Source of the DNA: Ferruginibacter sp. HRS2-29
GTDB taxonomy: Bacteria; Bacteroidota; Bacteroidia; Chitinophagales; Chitinophagaceae
Assembly (NCBI RefSeq): GCF_024343615.1
Contig: NZ_RJUB01000009.1
Span: 18,863 to 82,862, forward strand
Reading direction: 5' to 3'
DNA length: 64,000 nt
Shown: in pieces, positions 53,938-62,352 of the stretch
Layout of the letters: every line of letters starts with the position of its first letter
Numbering within the stretch: the stretch's first letter is position 1
Notes under the pieces: model-generated
What the model saw: the letters and a program-made list of their open reading frames with translations, nothing else
The model's database searches: none
Told to the model about the DNA's origin: nothing
Program-made: the position numbers and the translations under genes

Positions 53938-55072
53938 TTATTGACACTATTTCTTCCGTCATCACCTGCCAGCTGTATTTTTTCTTTTCTTCTTTGAGGT
54001 AAGGTAAAAAATGGGCTTCTCCGGTGGCATGAAATTCCCTGATCTTTTCGGCGAGGGAAGCGGCCGTAGGTTCGGCTATCAGTCCCACTTTGCCATCGGG
54101 AACGAGTGCAGGTAAACCGCCCACATTGGTCACTATCATGGGTATTTCAAAATGATAGGCGAGTGGGGTAACGCCGCTTTGAGTGGCATTGCGGTAGGGT
54201 TGCACTACCACATTGGCGGAGCAGAGATAATCTTTGATCTCTTTATCGGCAATGAATTCCGTACGAAGGATCAGCATATCACTGATCCCCAGCTGAACTA
54301 TCTGGTCTTCGTAAGTTTTGCGGTCATCGTAAAATTCACCGGCTATCATCAACCTGAGATGGGGGATCGGATCCGGCGAGTTTTTCAACAGGTGCATCGC
54401 TTCCAGTAAAATATCCAGCCCTTTGTATTTGCGGATGAACCCGAAGAATAATAACACGAAGTCATCCTGTGCTATACCGGTATTTTTCCTGGCTTCTGCC
54501 TGCGAGATCTTTTCACCAAAATTATCATACAACGGATGAGGCACATATTTGGCCGGTGCATCGGTGAAGAGGCGAAGATCTTCCAGCACTTTCCGGCTCA
54601 TGGTGATGAAAGCATCCACCGGTTTGATGAAATATTTTGTAAACGGCTTGTCGCCAAAACGTTTTTCATGCGGGATCACGTTATCCGCTATGCACACCAC
54701 CTTGCTGTGGCGGTTCTTTTTTGCGATGCGCAAAATAGTGCCAAAGCATGGTCCCATGAACGGTAACCAGAATCGTACGACGATGATATCAGGTCTTTCT
54801 TTTTTCAGCCTGCGACCGATCTTTATCCAGTTGAAAGGATTGATGGAATTGATCAGTACTTTGATATCGAGCCCTGCCGGCGCCGCTTCGGTAGAATACT
54901 GCGAAGTGCCCGGAAAAAGGAACGAGGGGTATTGCAGCAAAAATGTATAAATGCTCACGTTATTACCTTCCTCCTGGAATGCCCTTGCCAGCCGCTCATT
55001 AAATGATGCCATGCCGCCACCGCGTAAGGGGTAGGCGGGGCCGATGATGATGATATTTTTTTGAGAAGACAA
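53930..55072 (-). CDS. Glycosyltransferase family 4
   Basis: GT-B fold retaining glycosyltransferase of 380 aa. The N-terminal domain starts with IIIIGPAYPLRGGGMASFNERLARAF; the C-terminal donor-binding domain holds LLFFGFIRKYKGLDILLEAM and VVQPYRNATQSGVTPLAYHFEIPMIVT. It probably builds a surface glycan next to the heptose genes. No ATG lies at the 5' end: the first possible start is a TTG at 55072, just where the class F word ends; the next Met is at residue 17. The SISE end comes from the class H word. Confidence 0.88.
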   Translation of the reverse strand: MSSQKNIIIIGPAYPLRGGGMASFNERLARAFQEEGNNVSIYTFLLQYPSFLFPGTSQYSTEAAPAGLDIKVLINSINPFNWIKIGRRLKKERPDIIVVRFWLPFMGPCFGTILRIAKKNRHSKVVCIADNVIPHEKRFGDKPFTKYFIKPVDAFITMSRKVLEDLRLFTDAPAKYVPHPLYDNFGEKISQAEARKNTGIAQDDFVLLFFGFIRKYKGLDILLEAMHLLKNSPDPIPHLRLMIAGEFYDDRKTYEDQIVQLGISDMLILRTEFIADKEIKDYLCSANVVVQPYRNATQSGVTPLAYHFEIPMIVTNVGGLPALVPDGKVGLIAEPTAASLAEKIREFHATGEAHFLPYLKEEKKKYSWQVMTEEIVSISE

Positions 55073-55268
55073 ATTAAAAATTAAGAATTAAAAATTAACG
55101 ATTGGTGCGAAGATCAGTGTGAAGAGTCTTTTCCAAGGATTTACGCAGATCAAATGCACACCCATATCATCGCTGATCTTATGCCTGTTCTGCGTGCTAT
55201 CCATCTGCACTTATCTGCGGAAAACACTTTGCTCTGATCATTAATTTAAAATTTTTAATTCTTAATTG
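55073..55268. repeat. Word element class F, two arms plus inner arms
   Basis: Arm 1 (55073-55103) has AATTAAAAATTAAGAATTAA. Arm 2 (55240-55268) has ATTTAAAATTTTTAATTC and TTAATTGAC. Inner words such as GCAGATCAAATGCACA and TCTGCACTTATCTGC face each other. It lies between the GT4 and GT2 genes. Confidence 0.8.
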
Positions 55269-56211
55269 ACTCGAGTCCGATTTTTTCTTCTATCAGATAA
55301 GAATTCCGCTCGGGCGAATTCCTCGCGATGAGCTCACCGATAAATCCGGCGAGGAAGAGCTGCGAACCGATGATCATGGCCAGTATGGCAAAAAAGAATA
55401 ACGGCCGTTGCGTAAGCCCGGTATGGTCGAAGAAGAATTTGGTGATCGTCAGGTACAGGAATACAAAAAAACCGAAAAAGAAAAAGAGGGTGCCCCATAA
55501 GCCGAAGAAGTGCATAGGGCGTTTGCCGAATTTGCCTACAAACATGATAGAGAACAGGTCGAGGAAGCCGTTTACAAAACGCTCCCAGCCAAATTTGGTC
55601 ACCCCGTATTTCCGGGGCCTGTGTTCCACCACTTTTTCACCGATCTTGCGGAAGCCCGCCCATTTGGCCAGCACCGGAATATAGCGGTGCATCTCGCCGT
55701 ATACTTCAATGCTCTTCACTACCTTCTTCTTGTAGGCTTTCAGTCCGCAGTTGAAATCATTGAGTTTGATGCCCGAGCTACGGCGTGCCGCGGCATTAAA
55801 TAATTTGGAGGGTATGTTCTTGGTGAATTTATTGTCGAAACGTTTTTTCTTCCATCCGCTCACGATATCGAATCCATCGTTGAGGATCATATGGCGCAGG
55901 CCGGGTATTTCATCGGGACTATCCTGCATATCGGCATCCATGGTGATGACCACATCGCCCTGGGCCGCTTTAAATCCTTCATTGAGCGCTGCACTTTTAC
56001 CATAGTTACGCTGAAACTTAATGGCTTTGATATGGCTGTTGCCGGCCCGTAATTCTTCAATCACTTCCCAGGAGCGGTCGGTGCTGCCATCGTCTATCAT
56101 GATGATCTCGTAGCTGTAATTATTGGCCAGCATCACACGTTCGATCCAGGCCGCTAATTCCGGCAGCGATTCATCTTCATTGAATAACGGTATTACGATT
56201 GAAAGATCCAT
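55255..56211 (-). CDS. Glycosyltransferase family 2 with two C-terminal membrane helices
   Basis: GT-A enzyme of 318 aa of the DPM1/ArnC/GtrB type, which moves a sugar from a nucleotide donor to a polyprenyl phosphate. The catalytic domain has VIPLFNEDESLPEL, IMIDDGSTDRSWEV and VVITMDADMQDSPDEI, and ends with a basic motif EHRPRKYGVTKFGWERFV. Two membrane helices follow (about 232-255 and 268-290). It probably feeds lipid-linked sugars into the surface glycan made with GmhA and the GT4. It is separated by 3 nt from the DUF4199 gene. The IKN end is from a class F word. Confidence 0.92.
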   Translation of the reverse strand: MDLSIVIPLFNEDESLPELAAWIERVMLANNYSYEIIMIDDGSTDRSWEVIEELRAGNSHIKAIKFQRNYGKSAALNEGFKAAQGDVVITMDADMQDSPDEIPGLRHMILNDGFDIVSGWKKKRFDNKFTKNIPSKLFNAAARRSSGIKLNDFNCGLKAYKKKVVKSIEVYGEMHRYIPVLAKWAGFRKIGEKVVEHRPRKYGVTKFGWERFVNGFLDLFSIMFVGKFGKRPMHFFGLWGTLFFFFGFFVFLYLTITKFFFDHTGLTQRPLFFFAILAMIIGSQLFLAGFIGELIARNSPERNSYLIEEKIGLESIKN

Positions 56212-56214
56212 TGG

Positions 56215-56706
56215 CTATTTTTTATTTGTCTGGCTTAAGGCAACACCCCCGATTAAAGATACCAAAGAACCCAATATCAAATAGGAGATCGTGGTGATCG
56301 CAATCGTCATGGGCGTAAAATTGTCGCGGATCTGCTTGTTGTTGTTCTCGATGTCCAGCGGGGTATAATTGCCTTGTTTGGCCGCAAGTTCCGCATTTTC
56401 CTTCAATCTTTTTTCGAGTATCTGTGGGTTCATTTTATTGAAAACCACGGTGTAAACGACGATGAATAAAGTGGCTACGATGAATGTTTTAAACCCTTCG
56501 GAAAAGTATTCCTTTATCTGTTTGTCTTCACCAGAAGATAATTTGAAAGAGATCAGGCTCCATAAAAGCCCCACCACGAATACTCCCATCACCACGAGGT
56601 GATTCCTGCCGTTGACCGGGTAATGCATGACATAAAAGAATATCAATGATAACGCGATCATCAGCACGGCTATTATCAGGCCCTTGTAAGTGGAGGTTAT
56701 TTTCAT
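56215..56706 (-). CDS. DUF4199 membrane protein
   Basis: Integral membrane protein of 163 aa with four helices (about 8-28, 35-55, 70-90 and 132-155). The DUF4199 pattern is visible (GxFVVGLLWSLISFKLSSGED, FSEGFKTFIVATLFIVVYTVVFNKMNPQI and a four-helix layout). Function is unknown. Its start overlaps the stop of the dihydroorotase homologue by 4 nt (ATGA), and it is 3 nt from the GT2, so the three form one operon. Confidence 0.9.
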   Translation of the reverse strand: MKITSTYKGLIIAVLMIALSLIFFYVMHYPVNGRNHLVVMGVFVVGLLWSLISFKLSSGEDKQIKEYFSEGFKTFIVATLFIVVYTVVFNKMNPQILEKRLKENAELAAKQGNYTPLDIENNNKQIRDNFTPMTIAITTISYLILGSLVSLIGGVALSQTNKK

Positions 56707-57968
56707 GAAAAATGATTCAGAACGATTTGTTGTTTGTTTATGATCCCGATCACCCTGCCTTTCAGTTTCTGCCCGATAAAAGGAGTATTGAAAGAAGTGG
56801 AACGGATCATTTCTTTTTCGAAAGTATATTCTTCGCCGGGGGCGAAAAGGGTGAGGCTGGCGGCTGTTCCAGCTGTAAGGGATGGTACTTCGAGCCGGAA
56901 CAACTCCCTTGGCTGCACCGTAAGCTTTTCGATCAGTGTTTCGAGTGGAGCCCCGTAACGATTGGCTACGCCAAAAAACGATTCCAGTCCGATCATGCCA
57001 TTCCTGGCATATTCAAATTCACATTCCTTATCATCCCAATGCTGCGGCACATGATGCGATGCGATGCAATCGGCAGTTCCATTTGCGATAGCTTGCCTTA
57101 CAGCCAGCATATCTTCTTTTTTACGCAGCGGCGGGTTTACTTTCAGATTGGTGTTGTAAGATACCAGGTCTTCATCGCAAAACCAGGCGTGATAAGGTGT
57201 TACAGAGAAACTCACCTGCAGCCCTTCTTTTTTCGCGGCAGCGATGAGCTCTATTCCTTTTTGGGTGGTAACACCGGTGATGTGCAACCTGGAACCGGTA
57301 TACCTTAGCAGTTCGATATCCCTCGCTATCATGAGTTCTTCTGCAATGGAAGGAATTCCCGGTAGCCCGAGCCTGGTGCTCATGATGCCTTCGTTCATCA
57401 GTCCGTGGGCGCTGATGCTTTTATCGTTTGGTACCTGCAGTAAGGTAGCGCCGATGCTTAATACATATTGTAAAGCTTTCAGCAGTATGCCGGGGCTTTG
57501 CAGCGACTGGATCCCATCGCTGAAAGCGATGGCGCCGCTGTTGTGCATGTCGTACATTTCGGCCAGTTCCTTTCCTTCGGCATTTTTGGTGATGGCGCCG
57601 ATGGGGTAAAGGTTTATCGGCAATGAAGCGGCTTTCTGCCGGATATATTCCACCTGTATCTTGGAAGAAACGGCGGGATTGGTATTTGGCACCAGCATTA
57701 CATCCGTGAACCCTCCGGCCGCGGCCGCGGCGGCACCCGACACGAGGGTTTCCTTGTGCTCGAACCCGGGATCGTCGAACTGTGCGAAAATATCCATCCA
57801 GCCTATGCTGCAGTGGAGATCGGGGTGAGTGATCACCTGGGCCCCTTCAGCTGAAATATGATCGGCTATTTGGCGGATGATGCCATTTTCAATGAGAATG
57901 TCGGTTACTTTTCCGTTAAAAGGAGAGGAGGGGGAAATGATCCTGACTTGCTGTATTAAAACCTTCAT
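56703..57968 (-). CDS. Dihydroorotase homologue without metal ligands
   Basis: Amidohydrolase-fold protein of 421 aa, from the ATG at 57968 (MKVLIQQVRI). It aligns with class I dihydroorotase, but key residues are changed: the HxH metal motif (normally DMHVHLREPG) reads SIGWMDIFAQFDDPG, and the catalytic Asp in the region TDHAPH reads IASHHVPQ. Other family features remain (DVMLVPNTNPAVSS, PSIAEELMIARDIELL, GMIGLESFFGVANRYG). It is likely to be a non-catalytic partner or a changed enzyme. It is the first gene of an operon with DUF4199 and GT2. Confidence 0.88.
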   Translation of the reverse strand: MKVLIQQVRIISPSSPFNGKVTDILIENGIIRQIADHISAEGAQVITHPDLHCSIGWMDIFAQFDDPGFEHKETLVSGAAAAAAGGFTDVMLVPNTNPAVSSKIQVEYIRQKAASLPINLYPIGAITKNAEGKELAEMYDMHNSGAIAFSDGIQSLQSPGILLKALQYVLSIGATLLQVPNDKSISAHGLMNEGIMSTRLGLPGIPSIAEELMIARDIELLRYTGSRLHITGVTTQKGIELIAAAKKEGLQVSFSVTPYHAWFCDEDLVSYNTNLKVNPPLRKKEDMLAVRQAIANGTADCIASHHVPQHWDDKECEFEYARNGMIGLESFFGVANRYGAPLETLIEKLTVQPRELFRLEVPSLTAGTAASLTLFAPGEEYTFEKEMIRSTSFNTPFIGQKLKGRVIGIINKQQIVLNHFS

Positions 57969-58086
57969 GCGTTTTGCGATTATGCAAATATGCAAAAAAA
58001 AGACGAGTGAGCAAAATCCTGCGGAAGGCAATGAAGGGATAGTCAGATACTATTTTAGTATTTATTTGCGTTAATAGGCCTTGCAG

Positions 58087-58155
58087 GGTAGGCAACCGCG
58101 GGTAGACTACCGGGAGTAGACAACCGGGAGTAGACAACCGCGGGTAGACAACCCC
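58087..58155. repeat. 14-bp tandem repeat between divergent genes
   Basis: Five copies (4.9) of GGTAGACAACCGCG-like units, each with a small change, run from 58087 to 58155. They lie in the promoter region between the dihydroorotase homologue and the next gene. Confidence 0.85.
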
Positions 58156-58170
58156 ATTCACCCAACACTC

Positions 58171-58656
58171 ATGAAAAAAACATTATTTATCATCTCCTTA
58201 TCTTTTTTATGCCTCGCTGCCCACGCTCAATTGAAATGGTACAGCATCACCAAAAGAGATATCGTTTTATATTCCTGCATGGCCGTAGCTGGTACGGCCG
58301 ACGGTTTCAACCAGGCCATTATTCACCACGACTATGGAAAGGGCATTTCTTTCATCGATTACGAAACTTCCTGGAAACGCAAATACAGGAACGCTGATAT
58401 CAACGATTACCGGCCGGCATACATCGGCAGCAAATCCTGGCTGGTGTGGACAACCGATGCTTATCACCTCAGCAGGACTGTTGACCATACCGCGACGATT
58501 GGAGGTATCGTCATCGCTTCTACTTCCGACCTGAAACAATATCATAAAAAAGACCGGTGGAAAGTGCTTGCGATCAAGCGTGGGATTGTTCCATTGGTGA
58601 TCCGTGGAATCTTCTTTTCCGCTTTCTATAATAAACTGGGATACGAGCGCCGATAG
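58171..58656 (+). CDS. Exported protein, unknown
   Basis: Unrecognised 161-aa exported protein with a signal peptide (MKKTLFIISLSFLCLAAHAQ). Conserved-looking stretches are KRDIVLYSCMAVAGTADGFNQAIIHHDYGKG and RPAYIGSKSWLVWTTDAYHLSRTVDHTATIGG, the second with two hydrophobic segments, so the protein may be membrane-embedded. It starts 15 nt after a 14-bp tandem repeat. Confidence 0.7.
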   Translation: MKKTLFIISLSFLCLAAHAQLKWYSITKRDIVLYSCMAVAGTADGFNQAIIHHDYGKGISFIDYETSWKRKYRNADINDYRPAYIGSKSWLVWTTDAYHLSRTVDHTATIGGIVIASTSDLKQYHKKDRWKVLAIKRGIVPLVIRGIFFSAFYNKLGYERR

Positions 58657-58664
58657 GCACCGAC

Positions 58665-58855
58665 AGTTGAAGGTTGAAGGTTGAAAGTTGATGGTTGATA
58701 GTTGAAGGTTACACTATCAGCGGTTGTGACTTGATGTTGCTTTATCTTCAATGTTATTAAAATTTCCTTTCATAAAATAACCCGTATTAAAATAATATCA
58801 ACCATCAACCTTCAACCTTCAACTTTCAACCTTCAACCTTCAACCTTCAACCTTA
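58665..58855. repeat. Word element class C, two long arms
   Basis: Arm 1 (58665-58710) repeats GTTGAAGGTTGAAGG; arm 2 (58797-58855) iterates CAACCTTCAACCTT and TTCAACC seven times. The loop is about 85 nt. A TATTTTTG at 58862-58869 may be the -7 box of the SDR gene. Confidence 0.88.
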
Positions 58856-58888
58856 ATGTCATATTTTTGAGGAAATAATTTCAACTAT

Positions 58889-59602
58889 ATGAAACAAACA
58901 CTCACTGATAAAGTTGCTTATATCACCGGTGGAAGCAAAGGAATTGGTTTTGGCGTAGCCAGGATATTACTTGATAACGGAATGAAAGTGGCCATCAGCA
59001 GCCGCAGTCTTGAAGCAGCACAGAAAGCTGCTGCATCCCTTTCTGCCGATCCCTCAAAAATACTGGCGCTGGAATCCGATGTAAGCACTCCGGGCGCAGA
59101 AGCACGGGCCATTAAAGCTGTAACGGACCATTTCGGCCGACTGGATCTGCTGGTGGCCAATGCCGGCGTCGGGCATTTCGCGCCGATAGAAACGCTTACC
59201 GATGAAGAATGGAAAAGTACGATCGATACCAACCTTACCGGTGTGTTCAACAGTGTGAAAGCGGCCATCGCTCCGCTGAAGGAAACCAAAGGTTATATTA
59301 TCACCATCGCCAGCCTGGCGGGAACCAATTTTTTCGCCAACGGCGCGGCATACAATGCCAGCAAGTTCGGGCTGGTAGGCTTCTCCCAGGCCATTATGCT
59401 CGATCTGCGCCAATATGGTATTAAAGTCACCACGATCATGCCGGGCTCGGTAGCCACTTATTTCAACGGGCATGTTCCTTCCGATGCCGATGCCTGGAAG
59501 ATACAGCCGGAAGATATCGGTCAACTGGTGCTCGACCTGATGCAGATTAACCCAAGGACGCTGCCGAGCAAGGTGGAGGTGCGCCCGACAATGCCGAAAT
59601 AG
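58889..59602 (+). CDS. Short-chain dehydrogenase/reductase
   Basis: Cytosolic NAD(P)-dependent oxidoreductase of 237 aa. The Rossmann motif is YITGGSKGIGFG, the NANAGV-like turn reads LLVANAGVGHFAP, and the catalytic triad is Ser in ITIASLAG with Tyr and Lys in YNASK. This is the classical SDR form close to 3-ketoacyl-ACP reductase. Substrate is unknown. The stop TAG starts the class H word element. Confidence 0.93.
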   Translation: MKQTLTDKVAYITGGSKGIGFGVARILLDNGMKVAISSRSLEAAQKAAASLSADPSKILALESDVSTPGAEARAIKAVTDHFGRLDLLVANAGVGHFAPIETLTDEEWKSTIDTNLTGVFNSVKAAIAPLKETKGYIITIASLAGTNFFANGAAYNASKFGLVGFSQAIMLDLRQYGIKVTTIMPGSVATYFNGHVPSDADAWKIQPEDIGQLVLDLMQINPRTLPSKVEVRPTMPK

Positions 59603-59829
59603 TGAATAGTCAATGGTGAATGGTGAAATCTTTGAAGATTATTCTGTAATTGAACCTTATTCTCCCTGGCTAAAATTGTACCCTTTTCAAAAAAACTAAA
59701 AAGTTTTCACCATTCACTATTGACCTTTCACCATCGCGGAAGCCGCTCACTTTATGCGTATATTTGAATGACACTAGTTTTGCGTTGAAAACTTCGAAGT
59801 TTTCACCATTCACCATTCACCATTCACCA
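59600..59829. repeat. Word element class H, three arms
   Basis: Arm 1 (59600-59628) has TAGTGAATAGTCAATGGTG and TGGTGAA. Arms 2 (59703-59734) and 3 (59790-59829) have TTTTCACCATTCACTATTG and TTCACCATTCACC copies, the reverse complement of arm 1. Arm 3 ends 2 nt before the LytTR gene's ATG. Confidence 0.85.
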
Positions 59830-59831
59830 AA

Positions 59832-60539
59832 ATGCAGCAGACGTATAATTGTATAGTGGCAGATGATGATGATATCGACAGGATCACCGTTCTGTCGTAT
59901 ATAAAAGATTACCCGTTCCTGAATGTGACCGGTAATTATGCTTCCGCGGAAGAAGCCCTTGCAGCGGCAAAGAAAAATTTGCCTGAGGTATTATTCCTCG
60001 ACATTGATATGCCTGGCATGAGCGGGCTCGAGCTGCGCCGGGAGTTGCCTGATGTGCCGGTATGTGTATTCATCACGTCGTATCCTGATTATGCGGTGGA
60101 AAGTTTTGAAGAAGCTGCGCTTGATTTCCTGGTAAAACCTTTCAATGCCAAACGTTTCGACACCTGTATCCATCGGGCACGGCAGTATCTTGAAGTGCGG
60201 CATAAAGCAGGGATGCTCAATCACACACTGGGTGCCGGTACCATATTTATAAAAGATGGACATGATCAGGTAAAACTTCAGCTGCACGAGGTATTGTACC
60301 TGGAAGCGATGAAGGATTACACCAGCATCGTTACCGGATCAAAAAAACATTGCGTATTGAGTTCGCTCGGCAGTTTGCTGAAAGAAGACGCGTTTAAGAA
60401 TTTCATTCGGGTACACCGCAGTTATGCGGTTCAGAAACATTTTATCGACAAAATGACTTCTAAAGAAGTGGTGGTGAAAGGTAATATTTTGCCGGTAGGC
60501 AGACTTTTCAAAGATGCATTGGCAGGATTGAAAATTTAA
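59832..60539 (+). CDS. LytTR-family response regulator
   Basis: Response regulator of 235 aa. The receiver domain (1-120) has the acidic pocket VADDDDIDR and the phosphoacceptor Asp in VLFLDIDMPGMSGLEL, with Lys in DFLVKPF. The C-terminal LytTR DNA-binding domain (about 135-235) has IKDGHDQVKLQLHEVLYLEAMKDYTSI. No sensor kinase is next to it, so it is an orphan here. Its start is directly after the class H arm. The gap of 200 nt to cysM shows no feature I can support. Confidence 0.93.
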   Translation: MQQTYNCIVADDDDIDRITVLSYIKDYPFLNVTGNYASAEEALAAAKKNLPEVLFLDIDMPGMSGLELRRELPDVPVCVFITSYPDYAVESFEEAALDFLVKPFNAKRFDTCIHRARQYLEVRHKAGMLNHTLGAGTIFIKDGHDQVKLQLHEVLYLEAMKDYTSIVTGSKKHCVLSSLGSLLKEDAFKNFIRVHRSYAVQKHFIDKMTSKEVVVKGNILPVGRLFKDALAGLKI

Positions 60540-60744
60540 GCTTACTTCATTTTTACATTCCATGATCCGGTATCCGTGACCCAATATCTCCACCGAAAAC
60601 CGTCGGGACGCGGAATGCACTTTTTCTGTCACCATCAACATCCGACGTTCGATGGAGGATCTCTGCCGTTTGTAAATTAAGCAATCAGAAATGGCATTAA
60701 TTCACAATATTTGTAACTTCTAAAACCGTCCTTAACTCTTCTCC

Positions 60745-61626
60745 ATGGCAACTATTCTCGAACTGGTGGGCAATACTCCTTTAGTTGAATTAAAGAAACT
60801 CAATCCCAATCCTAACGTTACCATTTATGGCAAACTGGAGGGAAACAATCCCGGCGGTAGTGTGAAGGACCGTGCTGCGTATGGGATGATCAAAGGTGCG
60901 CTGGACAGGGGAGAGATAAGGGAGGGCACAACATTGATAGAAGCCACGAGTGGCAATACCGGCATTGCCCTGGCGATGATTGCCGGGTTGTTCAACGTGC
61001 CGATAGAGCTTGTGATGCCCGCGGATGCAACCCGGGAAAGGGTTTTGACGATGGAAGCATTTGGCGCCAAAGTAGTGCTTACCCCCAAAGAACAATCGAT
61101 GGAAGGGGCGATCGATTATGCCAATGCGCAACTGGTCAAAGGCGGTTATCATATGCTGAACCAGTTTGGCAATCCCGACAACCCGCTGATGCATTACAAT
61201 ACTACAGGTCCCGAAATATGGCGTGATACGCAGCACCGCATCACACATTTTGTTTCGTCGATGGGCACCACCGGTACTATTATGGGAGTTTCGCAATACC
61301 TGAAAGAACAGGATGTGGATATACAGATAGTGGGTTGCCAGCCTACCGAAGGTTCCCGCATACCCGGCATACGCAAATGGCCGGAAGCTTATCTACCCAC
61401 CATATTCAACCGCAGCAGGGTAGATCGTACGATGGAAATTGATGAGGCGGATGCAAGGGCCATGACAAAAAAACTGGCCAGGGAAGAGGCCATTTTCAGC
61501 GGCATGAGCAGCGGTGGTGCTGCACACGCGGCGATAGAACTGGCAAAGGAATTAAATTCGGGCGTGATCGTATTCATCGTGTGTGACCGCGGCGACCGCT
61601 ACCTCAGCTCCGATTTATTTGACTGA
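60745..61626 (+). CDS. cysM: Cysteine synthase B
   Basis: PLP-dependent O-acetylserine sulfhydrylase of 293 aa, making L-cysteine from O-acetylserine and sulfide (or thiosulfate). The PLP Lys is in GGSVKDRAAYGM, the substrate loop is EATSGNTGIALAM and GTTGTIMGVSQYL is the phosphate-binding turn. Length and sequence fit CysM better than CysK. A stem-loop follows the stop. Confidence 0.93.
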   Translation: MATILELVGNTPLVELKKLNPNPNVTIYGKLEGNNPGGSVKDRAAYGMIKGALDRGEIREGTTLIEATSGNTGIALAMIAGLFNVPIELVMPADATRERVLTMEAFGAKVVLTPKEQSMEGAIDYANAQLVKGGYHMLNQFGNPDNPLMHYNTTGPEIWRDTQHRITHFVSSMGTTGTIMGVSQYLKEQDVDIQIVGCQPTEGSRIPGIRKWPEAYLPTIFNRSRVDRTMEIDEADARAMTKKLAREEAIFSGMSSGGAAHAAIELAKELNSGVIVFIVCDRGDRYLSSDLFD

Positions 61627-61653
61627 CGGCTTAAAGGGCCTTTAACCCGTCAG
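61623..61653 (+). terminator. Stem-loop after cysM
   Basis: CTGACGG, TTAAAGG and their complements form a 15-bp stem with one mismatch that starts at the cysM stop. There is no T-tract, so termination is uncertain. Confidence 0.5.
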
Positions 61654-61699
61654 CAACTACGGATGTTCATCAGTCGACCGGCAGCTCCATGGCTTCATC

Positions 61700-61860
61700 A
61701 AAAAGTTCACACGAAGTTCACAAAAGCAAAAGTTCACACGAAAAAGGGCCTTTTAGGGGTAAAAGTCCACAAACTTAAAGTGTTCTTAATGTGGTAATTG
61801 CGTGTGGACTTACACGGTGAACTCCGGGGAGGTCCACAAAAAAAGTCCACAAAAAAAAAT
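61700..61860. repeat. GTTCACACGAAGTTCACA and GTCCACAAA word region
   Basis: Several copies of GTTCACACGA and AGTCCACAAA with oppositely oriented GTGTGGACTTAC and GTGGTAATT make a degenerate palindrome. The gap from 61627 to 62350 (724 nt) holds only repeats; no gene is seen. Confidence 0.6.
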
Positions 61861-61941
61861 TACAAAAAAAAATTTTGTTCAGAGGCGGTAGTACGATGCA
61901 AAAAAAACCTTCCGGGGGGGGAAGGTCTTTCATAAAATGTA

Positions 61942-62051
61942 ATTGGTTTCAGTGGTTTTTTCGATAGGTAATGTCTGTAGTTTTTTATAGGATTGGGTTA
62001 AGTGGTCTTTTCAATAGGTAATGTTGGTAGCTTTTTATAGGATTGGTTTCT
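61942..62051. repeat. 50-bp direct repeat, 2.2 copies
   Basis: Copy 1 (61942-61991) and copy 2 (61992-62041) share AGTGG, TTTTC, ATAGGTAATG and TTTTTATAGGATTGG at the same offsets, with a partial third copy. The sequence contains no palindrome and no reading frame. Confidence 0.85.
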
Positions 62052-62131
62052 GATATGAAATTAGATCATCCATTTGAATAAAATTGTAACAAACCTTGGA
62101 AAGGGCTGTAGTATTTTTTCGAAATGCTCAA

Positions 62132-62352
62132 ACGCCCGGAGGTTCTGAAAAACCTCCGGGGTTTTCTTTCAATCCCGGAGTGTTTGCAGACAAACGCCCG
62201 GAGGTTCTGAAAAACCTCCGGGGTTTTCTTTCAACCCCGGAGTGTTTGCAGGCAGACGCCCGGAGGTTCTGAAAAACCTCCGGGATTTTCTTTCAATCCC
62301 GGAGTGTTTGCAGGCAGACGCCCGGAGGTTCTGAAAAACCTCCGGGGTTTTT
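62132..62352. repeat. 62-bp tandem hairpin array (class L), 3.6 copies
   Basis: Copies start at 62132, 62194, 62256 and 62318, exactly 62 bp apart. Each has CCGGAGGTT, loop CTGAAA, AACCTCCGG, then GGTTTTCTTTCAA and a partly palindromic CCCGGAGTGTTTGCAG. The last copy touches the stop of the CBM48 protein gene. The near identity of the spacers rules out CRISPR. Confidence 0.92.

Noticed and set aside
57916..58161. 81-codon frame on the minus strand with repeated residues
   Set aside because: Its repeats come from the 14-bp tandem repeat and it lies mainly between genes; no start signal.
62132..62352. CRISPR array
   Set aside because: Regular 62-bp spacing looks CRISPR-like, but the 'spacers' are nearly identical and the hairpin is a class L word; there are no cas genes.
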